64,000 nt of DNA from Sphingobacterium endophyticum. GTDB lineage: Bacteria; Bacteroidota; Bacteroidia; Sphingobacteriales; Sphingobacteriaceae. Every line of letters starts with the position of its first letter. The first letter of the stretch is position 1. Both the position numbers and the translations under genes were made by a program. Location of the stretch: the NCBI RefSeq assembly GCF_009733535.1, contig NZ_SMMI01000003.1, positions 558,001 through 622,000 on the forward strand, written 5' to 3'. The notes beneath the pieces are model-generated. The model was not told the origin of the DNA and searched no databases. It worked only from the letters and a program-made list of their open reading frames with translations. Shown here in pieces: positions 1 through 9,503 of this stretch.

Positions 1-416
1 ATATTCCCTATACCTTCAAAAGGCAAAACATTGACTTAGGTGAAGGAATTTATACCATTGGATATCCTAGAGATGAAGCCGTATATGGAGAAGGTTATTT
101 AAGTTCTTCTACCGGATATAGCGGTGACACCACAGCTTACCAGATTTCGGTTCCTGTTAACCCAGGGAACAGTGGTGGTCCAGTATTGGATAAGAGTGGT
201 AATATCATTGGTATTATTTCCGGAAAACAAAAGGGATTAGATGGAGCAGCATTTGCGATCAAAACAAAAGCATTGATTGAAACTTTAAACAGAATTCCTG
301 AAGAATCCTTAAAAGGCAATATTGTCCTTAATAATAAAAACAGCCTATCAAATTTACCTCGGACCGAGCAGATTAAAAAGTTACAAGACTATATCTACAT
401 GGTTAAGGTTTATTAA
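1..416 (+). CDS. Trypsin-like serine protease, C-terminal part (5' end outside window)
   Basis: The open frame enters from the left edge (first full codon at base 3) and stops at 414-416. It carries the GNSGGP motif of chymotrypsin-fold proteases (catalytic Ser within GNSGG, near base 170), preceded by GYPRD and followed by a GNIIGIIS strand, the usual end of the second beta-barrel in S1C/HtrA-like peptidases. About 55 residues follow and hold no recognisable PDZ domain, so this is either a PDZ-less trypsin-like peptidase or a protease fused at its N-terminal side to other domains. The catalytic His and Asp are outside the window. Confidence 0.8.
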   Translation, partial: IPYTFKRQNIDLGEGIYTIGYPRDEAVYGEGYLSSSTGYSGDTTAYQISVPVNPGNSGGPVLDKSGNIIGIISGKQKGLDGAAFAIKTKALIETLNRIPEESLKGNIVLNNKNSLSNLPRTEQIKKLQDYIYMVKVY

Positions 417-442
417 AAATAAATTGGACTTTTGTATAAATC

Positions 443-475
443 GAGCTGAAGCATTAAGTTTCAGCTCTTTTTTTT
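443..475 (+). terminator. Rho-independent terminator after the protease gene
   Basis: An 8-bp perfect stem (GAGCTGAA / TTCAGCTC) with a 9-nt loop is followed by a run of eight T's, 27 nt downstream of the protease stop codon. Confidence 0.85.
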
Positions 476-505
476 GTTCAAGAAATTCAACTGCGATTAT
501 ATCTC

Positions 506-537
506 TTTGATATTAAATAACTTATTGTGTATATTTA
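506..537 (+). promoter_or_regulatory. Bacteroidota-type promoter for the small membrane protein
   Basis: TTTG at 506-509, a 20-nt spacer and TATATTTA at 530-537 fit the -33 TTTG / -7 TAnnTTTG pattern with one mismatch. Transcription would start near 544, which excludes the upstream in-frame ATG at 474 as a start and supports the ATG at 555. Confidence 0.6.
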
Positions 538-554
538 ATAAAAACAAAAAGAAC

Positions 555-761
555 ATGCGGACCTTTTGGACCTACTTTTTTATTTTTCTTGGCTTAGTTA
601 TCTTTATTCAAGCAGTTCAACTCTTAACTTCAAACAGCACTTTTGTATTGGACTTTGGTGTAATCATTAAACAACTATTATTGGTCATCATTATAGCGTT
701 GATCACGTCGTATATTGTTCCCAGGAAAAAGAAAAATCCGTTTAAAGAAAAAGCCAACTAA
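555..761 (+). CDS. Small two-helix membrane protein, unknown
   Basis: A 68-residue protein starting MRTFWTYFF. An in-frame ATG at 474 would add 27 residues, but it lies inside the preceding terminator's T-run and upstream of the predicted promoter, so 555 is preferred. Two hydrophobic segments (about residues 6-23 and 34-55) are separated by a short polar stretch, and the tail is basic (PRKKKNPFKEK), suggesting a small inner-membrane protein with a cytoplasmic C-terminus. No family recognised. The gene stands alone between a terminator and the convergent peroxiredoxin gene. Confidence 0.6.
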   Translation: MRTFWTYFFIFLGLVIFIQAVQLLTSNSTFVLDFGVIIKQLLLVIIIALITSYIVPRKKKNPFKEKAN

Positions 762-807
762 TTTCTCAGCTGGCCTTTATATATTCTATTAAATGATTTC
801 TGAAGAA

Positions 808-1443
808 TTATTTATTAGGTTGGGGTGTTGTTCTTAAATAAGGCTTAATTTCCTTAAATCCTTTAGGGAATTTTGCAGGAATATCCTCAGTTTTGATAGC
901 TGGCACAACGATAACATCTTCCCCATCTTTCCAATCTGCCGGAGTAGCAACCTGATATTGATCAGTTAATTGCAATGAATCAATTACACGCAGGATCTCA
1001 TTAAAATTTCTTCCCGTTGATGCTGGATAAGTCAATGACAATTTAACTTTTTTATCCGGACCGATAACAAATACGGAACGTACTGTAGCTGTTGCAGAAG
1101 CATTCGGATGAATCATATCATATAATTCAGCAACATGCCTGTCTTCATCTGCAATGATTGGAAAATTGACTTCTGTATTTTGCGTTTCGTTGATATCTTT
1201 TACCCAATTATTATGGTCTTCCACTGAATCTACACTTAATGCTAACACCTTAACATTACGCTTATCAAACTCAGATTTCAGCTGGGCTGTACGGCCTAAT
1301 TCAGTTGTACAAACTGGTGTGTAATCTGAGGGGTGTGAATATAATACCGCCCATTTACCATTTATATAATCGTAGAAATCAATCTCTCCTACTGTTGTAT
1401 TTGCTTTAAAGTTTGGTGCTTCATCACCTAATCTTAAACTCAT
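808..1443 (-). CDS. 1-Cys peroxiredoxin (Prx6/AhpC-TSA family)
   Basis: A 211-residue cytoplasmic thiol peroxidase that reduces hydrogen peroxide and organic hydroperoxides. The peroxidatic motif is TPVCTTEL with the reactive Cys at residue 45. It is the only cysteine in the protein, which together with the long C-terminal arm (from about residue 165, ending in PYLRTTPQ) places it in the Prx6 (1-Cys) group rather than typical 2-Cys AhpC. Length matches the family (about 210-220). The gene is monocistronic and has its own promoter. An external thiol must resolve the sulfenic acid; no reductase partner is adjacent. Confidence 0.92.
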   Translation of the reverse strand: MSLRLGDEAPNFKANTTVGEIDFYDYINGKWAVLYSHPSDYTPVCTTELGRTAQLKSEFDKRNVKVLALSVDSVEDHNNWVKDINETQNTEVNFPIIADEDRHVAELYDMIHPNASATATVRSVFVIGPDKKVKLSLTYPASTGRNFNEILRVIDSLQLTDQYQVATPADWKDGEDVIVVPAIKTEDIPAKFPKGFKEIKPYLRTTPQPNK

Positions 1444-1482
1444 ATCTCAATTGTTTATAATGAACTAATTTAATTTACTCTA

Positions 1483-1514
1483 CCAATATAGTAGATTTTA
1501 ACGGGATTTACAAA
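1483..1514 (-). promoter_or_regulatory. Promoter of the peroxiredoxin gene
   Basis: Read on the minus strand, TTTG (1511-1514), a 20-nt spacer and TATATTGG (1483-1490) give a near-consensus Bacteroidota promoter about 40 nt upstream of the ATG. Confidence 0.5.
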
Positions 1515-1673
1515 AGCAACGAATAAAAAGATAAATTCTTACAATGCTTTTACTGTTCTCCAAAGCGTAACTATATAACATTCAAGGAAGAAGAATGGTT
1601 TCTAGAATTTTAAAAAACATCTATTTAAATAAATTTATTTATTTTTTATTATGCATGCATAATATTAATTATC

Positions 1674-1681
1674 TATATTTG
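1674..1681 (+). promoter_or_regulatory. -7 element upstream of acyl-CoA dehydrogenase
   Basis: TATATTTG is an exact match to TAnnTTTG, 23 nt before the ATG. No clear -33 TTTG is visible in the very AT-rich stretch before it, which also contains the alternating palindrome ATGCATGCAT (1651-1660). Confidence 0.45.
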
Positions 1682-1704
1682 GTAAAACCATATAAACGAA
1701 AGCG

Positions 1705-2841
1705 ATGAATTTCGAACTATCAGAAGAGCATAAAATGATTCGGGATGCTGCGCGGGAATTTGCACAGGAATTGAAACCTGGCGTAATTGAGCGCGATGAA
1801 GCTGCAAAATTTCCGACAGAGTTTGTAAAGAAAATGGGCGAATTGGGCTTCATGGGAATCATGACTCCCGAGAAATATGGTGGAGCAGGGATGGACACGC
1901 TGGCTTATGTGCTGGCATTGGAAGAAATTGCGAAGATTGACGCATCGGCAGCTGTAATTATGTCTGCACACAATTCATTGGTATTATATGGCCTGAACGA
2001 ATTCGGATCTGAAGAGCAGAAAGAGAAATTCTTAATACCATTAGCTTCAGGAGAGAAATTAGGCGCATTTGCCCTTTCCGAGCCCGAGGCAGGTTCTGAT
2101 GCTTCATCTCAACATACCACAGCGGAAGATAAAGGGGAATACTACCTTTTGAATGGCACCAAAAACTGGATTACAAATGGAGGTAATGCGGATATCTATA
2201 TCGTTATTGCTCAAACTGATCCTGCAAAAGGCCATCGTGGAATCAACGCGTTAATAGTTGAAAAGGGTACTCCAGGCTTTAGTATTGGTCCTAAGGAGAA
2301 CAAATTAGGAATACGAAGTTCAGATACGCATTCATTAATGTTTTCTGATGTTAAGGTTTCGAAAGAAAATAGAATTGGAGAAGATGGTTTTGGGTTCAAG
2401 TTCGCGATGAAGACATTGGATGGAGGCCGGATAGGGATTGCGGCACAGGCATTAGGGATTGCAGCGGGGGCCTATGATCTTGCATTAGCTTATTCTAAGG
2501 AGCGTAAGACTTTTGGAAAGCCTATTTCGAACCACCAGGCCATTCAATTTAAATTAGCAGACATGGAGGTTGATATTGAAGCTGCAAGGTTATTGACGTA
2601 TAAAGCTGCCTGGACAAAGGACCAAGGGCTTCCTTATGGAAAAGAAGCGGCAATGGCCAAACTAAATGCATCAGAAGTTGCGATGAAGCATACCGTTGAG
2701 GCGGTCCAGATTCATGGAGGCTATGGATACGTGAAGGAATACCATGTTGAGCGTTTGATGCGTGACGCAAAAATCACCCAGATTTATGAAGGCACATCAG
2801 AAATTCAAAGGTTGGTGATTGCCAGAGAAATTTTAAAATAG
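1705..2841 (+). CDS. Short-chain-type acyl-CoA dehydrogenase
   Basis: A 378-residue FAD flavoprotein that introduces the 2,3 double bond in acyl-CoA, in fatty-acid or branched-chain amino-acid breakdown. Both family signatures are visible: [13 protein letters not shown] (near residue 130) and a C-terminal block from [20 protein letters not shown] to [10 protein letters not shown], where Glu362 (YEGT) is at the position of the catalytic base of SCAD/MCAD/butyryl-CoA dehydrogenases. Length is normal (about 380). No electron-transfer flavoprotein or other beta-oxidation gene is adjacent, so the chain-length substrate cannot be set from context. Confidence 0.93.
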   Translation: MNFELSEEHKMIRDAAREFAQELKPGVIERDEAAKFPTEFVKKMGELGFMGIMTPEKYGGAGMDTLAYVLALEEIAKIDASAAVIMSAHNSLVLYGLNEFGSEEQKEKFLIPLASGEKLGAFALSEPEAGSDASSQHTTAEDKGEYYLLNGTKNWITNGGNADIYIVIAQTDPAKGHRGINALIVEKGTPGFSIGPKENKLGIRSSDTHSLMFSDVKVSKENRIGEDGFGFKFAMKTLDGGRIGIAAQALGIAAGAYDLALAYSKERKTFGKPISNHQAIQFKLADMEVDIEAARLLTYKAAWTKDQGLPYGKEAAMAKLNASEVAMKHTVEAVQIHGGYGYVKEYHVERLMRDAKITQIYEGTSEIQRLVIAREILK

Positions 2842-2874
2842 CAAGGTTTAATTAATAATAGTAGTGACTAAGAC

Positions 2875-2910
2875 AAAGAAAGCCGGGCAGTGCCCGGCTT
2901 CTTTATTTTT
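2875..2910. terminator. Bidirectional terminator between convergent genes
   Basis: A GC-rich stem AGCCGGGC / GCCCGGCT with a 3-nt loop (2881-2899), flanked by A-rich and T-rich arms, sits between the ends of the acyl-CoA dehydrogenase (+) and SusD (-) genes and can serve both. Confidence 0.85.
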
Positions 2911-2923
2911 ATGGAAGGATATA

Positions 2924-4369
2924 TTAGTTATAGCCTTCGTTTTGTTGAATCAATGGATTCGCTAATTTCTCAGCATTTGGAATAGGTAATAAGAACCTAA
3001 AGTCATTAGCTGGAAGAGTAGCTGCAGTAGGTGTAGGAGCATCAGTTGCTAACCTTTGTACAGGCAAACCTCTTCTTTTTAAATCCCAGAAACGGTGACC
3101 TTCAAGAGATAACTCCTTAAATCTTTCTTGTAGGATTTGTGTAATCGCTTGATCTTTCGACGCTAAAGTAACATTGGTATACCCTGTGATACGAGCTGCA
3201 CGTAAAGCATTTAAGTCAGATTCTGCACTGTTTGCTCCTGAAATTGCATTGTCTTCAGCACGAGCTTCAGCACGGATCAAATACATCTCTGCAGTTCTGA
3301 AGACCTTGATATCATTTACGTTTTCGTCTGTGGTTCCATAACCTGTACCATGATATTTGTTTACAATTTTTGAAGGTTTACCAGCCACAGGTTGTAAAAG
3401 AGGCTCATCTATGTAATAGCTTGCAAAACGAACATCATTTGTTTGATCATAAGCATTCCATAATTTATCAGAAGGCATCCAAGTAATTAAAGGAGCCTGC
3501 AAAACACCGGCAGCATTCTTAGTAAAAACACCTCTAAAGAAAGATCCAAATCTTCCAGTAGCAGCAGTTCTTTTTAATTTAAATGCCTGTTCGGCAGAAT
3601 TGGCGTCCGTCCAAATTCCTGGGAATTCTTCTTTTGTAGCCAATGGAAATGCATTAATATATTCGGTAGAATAAGTAATCGCATCTTTCCAATTTTTCAT
3701 GTAAAGTGCTACCCTTGCATGTAAAGCAACTACAGCAAGTTTATTGGCTCTGAATTTATCCGTTGAATTAGTCAACAATGTTTTAGCTTCAGCAATATCA
3801 GCCAACATCTTTTGGAAATAGGTGTCCATTTTCTCTCTTTCTTTAGCTTCAAGAGAAGGTTCGGTCATATAAATCATACCAAGACCTGCAGGATCATAGT
3901 TCTTACAGTAATACCTGAACAATTCAAAGTGTGAAAATGCTCTTAGGAACAAAGCTTCACCGCGAACCTGCTTTCTTAAATCTTCATCTGCAGGAGTTGA
4001 AGCTGTAGCATCAGGCAATGCTTTGAAGATACGGTTTGTTCTATCGATTACTCTGTAATATTGGTCAATAGCCATATAGCTATCACGAATTCCAATATCA
4101 TCTGGTGAATATCTCCACTCGTGGAGCGTATTGGCTAAATAGGAGTCTCCTGATTTTACTTCATCCGAGAAAATAGCATTCATCTGGATACCCATTTCCG
4201 TTCCGAAAGCGGCATATGCCCCAATTAATAAAGACTCGTTATTTTTAACGGTTTTTAAAGCGACATCCCCTCCAAGGAAATCAGTTTCTTTAATGTCCAA
4301 TAAATTGGAACAAGAAGAAAATGATACGACAGAGGCAAGTGCTAATATTTTGAAAAAATTAAGTTTCAT
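2924..4369 (-). CDS. SusD/RagB-type outer-membrane nutrient-binding lipoprotein
   Basis: A 481-residue surface lipoprotein that captures glycan or peptide ligands and hands them to the adjacent SusC channel. The signal peptide ends in a lipobox with Cys20 (SFSSC), followed by the typical SusD start NLLDIKETD. TPR-like helical stretches (RGEALFLRAFSHFELFRYYC near residue 140) and the C-terminal RFKELSLEGHRFWDLKRRG block are family hallmarks. Lies 13 nt downstream of its susC partner. No hydrolase, sigma/anti-sigma pair or other regulator flanks this pair, so the ligand is unknown. Confidence 0.93.
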   Translation of the reverse strand: MKLNFFKILALASVVSFSSCSNLLDIKETDFLGGDVALKTVKNNESLLIGAYAAFGTEMGIQMNAIFSDEVKSGDSYLANTLHEWRYSPDDIGIRDSYMAIDQYYRVIDRTNRIFKALPDATASTPADEDLRKQVRGEALFLRAFSHFELFRYYCKNYDPAGLGMIYMTEPSLEAKEREKMDTYFQKMLADIAEAKTLLTNSTDKFRANKLAVVALHARVALYMKNWKDAITYSTEYINAFPLATKEEFPGIWTDANSAEQAFKLKRTAATGRFGSFFRGVFTKNAAGVLQAPLITWMPSDKLWNAYDQTNDVRFASYYIDEPLLQPVAGKPSKIVNKYHGTGYGTTDENVNDIKVFRTAEMYLIRAEARAEDNAISGANSAESDLNALRAARITGYTNVTLASKDQAITQILQERFKELSLEGHRFWDLKRRGLPVQRLATDAPTPTAATLPANDFRFLLPIPNAEKLANPLIQQNEGYN

Positions 4370-4382
4370 GATCTAAGTAATA

Positions 4383-7300
4383 TTAAAATTTGAAATCAAT
4401 ACCGAATACAAACATTTTAGGATTTGGATATTCCACCAAACTAATGTTGTTATCATCTTCAGGATCTGTACCAGACCAAGGACTCCAAACAGCTAAGTTG
4501 TAACCATTGAAGTAAACACTTGCATTCTTAAGAATTGTTTTGCCACCGTAATTGATTGTTGGAATTTGGTAAGCAACAACAAGGTTTCTTAATCTTAAGA
4601 ATTTAGCATTCTGCAAGTCAGCATTTGTAAAGTTCTTAGCGTATAATGGAGATGGGTAGAATTTCTCATCGCCTGGTTTTTCCCATTGATTATCTAATAA
4701 TTCTCTAGATTGGTTAACCGCACCGATATAACCACGAGTACCATCTGTAATCCAGTTACGTACGTTGTTACTACGAACTACATCAAATTGGTAAGAGAAC
4801 AATCCGCTAACAGTGAATCTTTTGTATCTGAAATCGATTGTAGCACCACCGAAATGTTTTGGTTTAAAAGTACCAAATGTTGCAAAACGGCCAGCATCAG
4901 CTGTAGAGTTCACAATTGTTTCCCCATCTTGAGCATAATATTTTGGCATACCAGTTTCAGGGTCAGCACCTAAATAATTGTAAGTATAGTGTGTACCGTA
5001 AGGTAAACCTTCTTTAATCAAGAAAGTTCCTGTTTCATATTCTGATACTAATCCTAAATCATCGATGTTATTGATGTTTATAGAGTGATTTAAACCTAAT
5101 GTTAATAACATATCGTTGTTTTTGATCACGTCTACATTCACCATACCTTCGATACCTTTGTTTGACATCTGACCAGCATTGATAGCCATATTGTCAAAAC
5201 CAGTTGTATTACTTAAAGGCTGGCTAACAAATAAATCCTTCGTTACGTTTTTATAAACATCGAATGTAAATCTTGCTCTGTTTTTCCAAACTGCGAAATC
5301 AATACCAATGTTAGCTTTTGACACAGTTTCAATGGCAAGATTAGCATTTCCTGGAGTTGAAGGCGAAATACCTGCAATAGTCGAACCTGCATATGAAGAA
5401 GTTCCGAATGCCGGGATTTGAGAAGAAAGATAGTTAGGCACATTGAATCCATAAACGCCATAAGAATTCACAGAAATACTACCAATGTTAGGGTTAGAAC
5501 CGTATGAAGCTCTTAATCTTAATTCATCGAAGATAGTTTGATCTTCCATGAAAGCTTCTTTCATTGCATTCCAAGAAGCACCCACTGACCAAGTTGTAAT
5601 CTCACGGTTTTTCAAGTTAACAATACGAGAAGTACCGTCCGTACGGAGATTTGCATTTAACACATATCTTTCATCATATTCATAATTAACAGTACCGAAA
5701 TAAGAACGGATACCGTAACCAGATCTAGCACTTGAAGCATTCTGAGCCATTGTAGGCGCACCATTTGTAGGAAGCGGACTAGCTCCTTGACCTGTCCATG
5801 GCAATGAAGGATTTAAATTATATAAAATAAATCCCATCCCTTTATTATAAACACGGATACCTTCGAAGAAAGCACCTACATTTAATTTATGAATATCATT
5901 GAAGGTCTTATCATAGTTCAAGGAAGTTGTATTAATTAATTGAGCATTAATTAAAGATGCTTCTCTAACAAAACCACTTTGAAATGTTTGAACGGAACCA
6001 CGGTAAGAATCTGGGTTGACATAATATTCATATAGGTTGTTATCTGCATCTAAACCTGTCACATTGCGTAATGTTAAATCGTCAGTGATCTTGAATGAAA
6101 GATTTAATCCTGTATTGATTTTCCAAGTCTTTTCACCCCAACGAGAATTTTCTGCAGTTTCCAACAAGTTTGCAAGAGTTTTCAAATTCAGGTTGGAGCC
6201 ACCACCTCCTGAGTTCAAAGATCCATCTGGTAGATATGGATTATCATATGGTCTTGCACGATAAATCATTTGGAAAGGGTTCAACGTACTGTTTCCATAA
6301 GAATCACCAATTGCTTTATTTGCTATTGCATAAGCAAGGTTAGAGTTCCAAGTCGCATTGAACCTACCTTTATTGTATCCAAGGTTAAAACGTCCAGTAT
6401 AACGATTATAATCAGAAGTTTTGTCAATACCTTGTTGATCATAGTAGCCTAAGCTTGTAAAGTAGGTAACACTCTCACTACCACCTCTTAAGTTCAATTC
6501 ATAGTTTTGAGAAATACCATTACGGAACAAAATATCTTTGATATTGGTATTGATATTTCTTACGCTATCTAATTTTCTATCATATTCAGCCAATTTATCA
6601 GCAGACAATCCTGCATTTGCAGGGTTTTTGCGGCTGTAATACCATCCTGGAACATTTGAAAAGTTAGCATTCGGACTCTTCGTAATTAAACCAACTCTTT
6701 CTTCATAAGCTAATAACTCAGAAGTGCTCATTAGGTTCAGGCGATCAAAGTTTGGAGGGGTCGTGATACCTAATTGAGAACGCACAGTAATTTCTGATGT
6801 TCCTATTTTACCTTGCTTGGTAGTAATAACGATTACACCGACACCACCTCTAGCACCATATAAAGCTGCAGCAGATGCATCTTTTAAGATGGTGATATTT
6901 TCGATGTCGTTCGCGTTGATAGTTTGTACCGTTTCACTTGTTGTTGGAATACCATCTACGATATAAAGCGGTTGAGCAAATGCCCCTTGAATAGATTGCG
7001 TACCACGGATCTGAACGTTGGCGGCAGCACCAGGCTGACCACTACCTGAATTTGCTAACATTCCCGGTACACGACCTTGGAAGTTCTGTGTCATATTCGC
7101 AACGGGCTTATTTTCAACCTCTTTATTGCTCATAACAGTTGCGGAACCAACGAATTCAGTTTTTTTCAAATTTCCGTACCCCGTAACAACCACTTCATCA
7201 AGTGCCGCTTCATCAGAAACTAAAGCAACATTAATCACGGTATTACCGTCAATTTTCACGGTTTGACTTACATAGCCAACATTTGAAAATCTTAAGGAAG

Positions 7301-7505
7301 CATTTTGGGGAGCATTGATGGAATAATTTCCACTTCCATCAGTTTGTGTGGAGATCGATGCCCCTACAACTGAAACGGTTGCACCACTTAGTGGATTTCC
7401 GCCTTCTTGTGCAGATACATTACCTCTCACTAATCTATTTTGCGCATTTACCAATCCAACAGATAAAGTAAACAGCAAAATCAAGCTGAGTAATTTTTCT
7501 TTCAT
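4383..7505 (-). CDS. SusC/RagA-type TonB-dependent outer-membrane transporter
   Basis: A 1040-residue beta-barrel importer powered by TonB. Signal peptide MKEKLLSLILLFTLSVGLVN, then a carboxypeptidase-regulatory-like domain (about residues 25-105, GNPLSGATVSVVG), the SusC signature DEVVVTGYG, the plug domain (PLYIVDGIPT, NDIENITILKDASAAALYG) and the barrel ending in FVFGIDFKF. The ATG at 7505 is chosen because the open frame's upstream codon at 7511 is TTG. Heads the susC-susD unit. The 345-nt gap upstream should hold its control region. Substrate not deducible. Confidence 0.93.
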   Translation of the reverse strand: MKEKLLSLILLFTLSVGLVNAQNRLVRGNVSAQEGGNPLSGATVSVVGASISTQTDGSGNYSINAPQNASLRFSNVGYVSQTVKIDGNTVINVALVSDEAALDEVVVTGYGNLKKTEFVGSATVMSNKEVENKPVANMTQNFQGRVPGMLANSGSGQPGAAANVQIRGTQSIQGAFAQPLYIVDGIPTTSETVQTINANDIENITILKDASAAALYGARGGVGVIVITTKQGKIGTSEITVRSQLGITTPPNFDRLNLMSTSELLAYEERVGLITKSPNANFSNVPGWYYSRKNPANAGLSADKLAEYDRKLDSVRNINTNIKDILFRNGISQNYELNLRGGSESVTYFTSLGYYDQQGIDKTSDYNRYTGRFNLGYNKGRFNATWNSNLAYAIANKAIGDSYGNSTLNPFQMIYRARPYDNPYLPDGSLNSGGGGSNLNLKTLANLLETAENSRWGEKTWKINTGLNLSFKITDDLTLRNVTGLDADNNLYEYYVNPDSYRGSVQTFQSGFVREASLINAQLINTTSLNYDKTFNDIHKLNVGAFFEGIRVYNKGMGFILYNLNPSLPWTGQGASPLPTNGAPTMAQNASSARSGYGIRSYFGTVNYEYDERYVLNANLRTDGTSRIVNLKNREITTWSVGASWNAMKEAFMEDQTIFDELRLRASYGSNPNIGSISVNSYGVYGFNVPNYLSSQIPAFGTSSYAGSTIAGISPSTPGNANLAIETVSKANIGIDFAVWKNRARFTFDVYKNVTKDLFVSQPLSNTTGFDNMAINAGQMSNKGIEGMVNVDVIKNNDMLLTLGLNHSININNIDDLGLVSEYETGTFLIKEGLPYGTHYTYNYLGADPETGMPKYYAQDGETIVNSTADAGRFATFGTFKPKHFGGATIDFRYKRFTVSGLFSYQFDVVRSNNVRNWITDGTRGYIGAVNQSRELLDNQWEKPGDEKFYPSPLYAKNFTNADLQNAKFLRLRNLVVAYQIPTINYGGKTILKNASVYFNGYNLAVWSPWSGTDPEDDNNISLVEYPNPKMFVFGIDFKF

Positions 7506-7829
7506 AATCAATTGTTTGTGTTTGTTAAATAATTGTTTCGTTATCAGGACAAGTGGCTAGCTTATCCATATATAATCATCATAATTGTCGCAATTATATA
7601 ACAAAAATTTAACACTAAATACACATTATTAATTTTTTTTAACTTTTTTAATGTAGATAGGTCAATTTTTATACAAACAATAGGAAGTATAAGAAAATGT
7701 TTAAACTCTTAAGGATTAATATTGTAACAAAGTTTAGAAAATGAAAGAAACTTTATGTTTTTTTTGACATATAAATAGATATATAATCATTTTTTCAATT
7801 AATTTTGACATACATTGACATTAAAACAA
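7506..7829. other. AT-rich control region upstream of susC, no gene seen
   Basis: Contains a perfect 7-bp inverted repeat with a 3-nt centre (ATAATTG TCG CAATTAT, 7581-7597), about 75 nt before the susC start, a possible operator. Farther up, the heptamer TTGACAT occurs three times within 58 nt (7764, 7805, 7815). No open frame longer than a few codons looks real. Function of these motifs is inferred from position only. Confidence 0.4.
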
Positions 7830-7855
7830 AAAAACCTCTTAAAAAAGAGGTTTTT
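7830..7855 (-). terminator. Terminator of the proline operon
   Basis: An 11-bp perfect stem AAAAACCTCTT / AAGAGGTTTTT with an AAAA loop, followed in the minus direction by a T-run, directly after the stop codon of the last gene. Confidence 0.88.
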
Positions 7856-7856
7856 G

Positions 7857-8240
7857 TTATAATTTCTTATCAATCTTTGACAGAAATTCAAAATCTTCAA
7901 ATGAGAAGGCTCCGGTTTTTTTCATATTCCATTCCAATAAGAATTTAGCTTTGGACAGGAGCTGCTTATCCTCGCTCATCAATCCGTCATACAGCAGTAA
8001 CTGCGCCAATGGCCTCACCTGTTCTATCTGCAATTCTTTTGCAAACCCTTCAAGCTCAACCTCATCCGCTTCTTTAAAAAATGACCTTTCTTTTTGAAAG
8101 AAATCTTTATAGCCTTTTTCACAGTCAAATACCTCCTGCTCTTTATCAAAAGCATCATAGCGTTCGACCAATAGTCTAAGATACTTTCCCATTTCATTTA
8201 TCCAATTGAGGATCGTATCTTTTTCAAACCTAATTCCCAT
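7857..8240 (-). CDS. Conserved-looking hypothetical protein, third gene of the proBA operon
   Basis: A 127-residue, highly charged, all-helical-looking protein (MGIRFEKDTILNWINEMGKY...), with no signal peptide or membrane segment. The pattern of short amphipathic helices resembles small TPR-like helical bundles, but no family is recognised with confidence. It starts 2 nt after the proA stop codon and ends right at the operon terminator, so it is surely cotranscribed with proB and proA. A role in proline synthesis or its control is only a guess from that linkage. Confidence 0.75.
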   Translation of the reverse strand: MGIRFEKDTILNWINEMGKYLRLLVERYDAFDKEQEVFDCEKGYKDFFQKERSFFKEADEVELEGFAKELQIEQVRPLAQLLLYDGLMSEDKQLLSKAKFLLEWNMKKTGAFSFEDFEFLSKIDKKL

Positions 8241-8242
8241 AG

Positions 8243-9493
8243 TTATCTAATTTGTCCTTCACCGGTAACAAACCATTTTTCAGTCACTAATTTTTCAAGT
8301 GCAAATGGCCCTCTGGCATGAAGTTTCTGTGTTGATATTCCAATTTCCGCGCCAAGACCAAATTCACCTCCGTCCGTAAACCTTGTCGAAGCATTTGAAT
8401 AGACCGCAGCCGCATCAACAGACTCCATAAAGTTCTTAATATTTTCAGAATCCTTGGAAATGATGCACTCCGAATGCTTGGAAGAATGATGAGCAATATG
8501 ATCCAATGCCTCCTCTATTCCATTGACAACCTTCATTGAACAAATAAAATCCAAAAACTCTCTTCCAAAGTCCTCCTCATTTGCCTTTTCCAATAAAGGA
8601 TACTTTATTTCATTCCATTTTATAAAACTTTTAGCATCTGCAAGTACCTCCACATCGGCTTCCGAAAAATAGGGCGCCAGTTTTTCCACAAAAGGTCCCA
8701 GCACTTCTTCGTCAATTAATATACTGTCCAATGCATTACATACGGATGGCCTTGAAATCTTCGCATTAGCCACAACTTTTGCCGCAAGATCGATATCTGC
8801 AGTTTTATCCACATAAGTATGACAGACCCCCGCCCCCGTTTCAATAACTGGAACTTTCGCATTTTCCCTAACAAAATCAATTAATCCTTGGGAACCTCGT
8901 GGAATAATAATATCCACATACTTTACAGCATGAAGGAGTTCCGTCACCAACTCTCTTTCCGTCGGCAACAATTGAACAATATTAGGATCAGCCCCATTTT
9001 CCGTTAATGCATCACGAATTATTTGCACTAAGATGGAATTACTATACCAAGCATCCGATCCTCCCCTTAATAGACAAACATTTCCGGACTGAATACATAA
9101 AACAGCTACGTCAATAGTAACATTCGGTCTGGATTCATAAATCACAGCTACCACCCCTAACGCAACGGACTTTTTCTCAATTAACAATCCGTTTGGCAAG
9201 GATTTACTACTCAATAATTTTCCAGTTGGTTCTTCTAATTCAGAGACAGATTGAATACTTGCTGCCAAATCTTTTATTCTTAATTCGGTCAGTTTCAAAC
9301 GGTCGTATTTAGAGTCACCTGGATCCATTCTATCCAAATCCCTTTTGTTTTCCATTATAATCAATTCGGTTTGCTGCAATAATTTTTCAGCAATTGAGTT
9401 TAATATTTGGGATTTTTGAGAAATATCGAGCTTAGATATCGACCGTTTTGCTTTTCTACTATTTACCAGTTGAGTTAGTATCGTCTTTTCCAT
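8243..9493 (-). CDS. proA: Gamma-glutamyl phosphate reductase
   Basis: A 416-residue aldehyde-dehydrogenase-superfamily enzyme: reduces gamma-glutamyl phosphate to glutamate-5-semialdehyde with NADPH, the second step of proline synthesis in the cytosol. Seen: YESRPNVTIDVA, the catalytic-Cys block ISRPSVCNALDS (Cys252), and the C-terminal HARGPFALEKL and TGEGQIR signatures. Length is normal. The preceding gene is proB, 10 nt upstream, which supplies the unstable substrate. Confidence 0.96.
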   Translation of the reverse strand: MEKTILTQLVNSRKAKRSISKLDISQKSQILNSIAEKLLQQTELIIMENKRDLDRMDPGDSKYDRLKLTELRIKDLAASIQSVSELEEPTGKLLSSKSLPNGLLIEKKSVALGVVAVIYESRPNVTIDVAVLCIQSGNVCLLRGGSDAWYSNSILVQIIRDALTENGADPNIVQLLPTERELVTELLHAVKYVDIIIPRGSQGLIDFVRENAKVPVIETGAGVCHTYVDKTADIDLAAKVVANAKISRPSVCNALDSILIDEEVLGPFVEKLAPYFSEADVEVLADAKSFIKWNEIKYPLLEKANEEDFGREFLDFICSMKVVNGIEEALDHIAHHSSKHSECIISKDSENIKNFMESVDAAAVYSNASTRFTDGGEFGLGAEIGISTQKLHARGPFALEKLVTEKWFVTGEGQIR

Positions 9494-9503
9494 GTATTTT
9501 CAT

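Noticed and set aside
474..554. Upstream start for the small membrane protein
   Set aside because: The ATG at 474 lies in the T-run of the preceding terminator and upstream of the likely promoter at 506-537.
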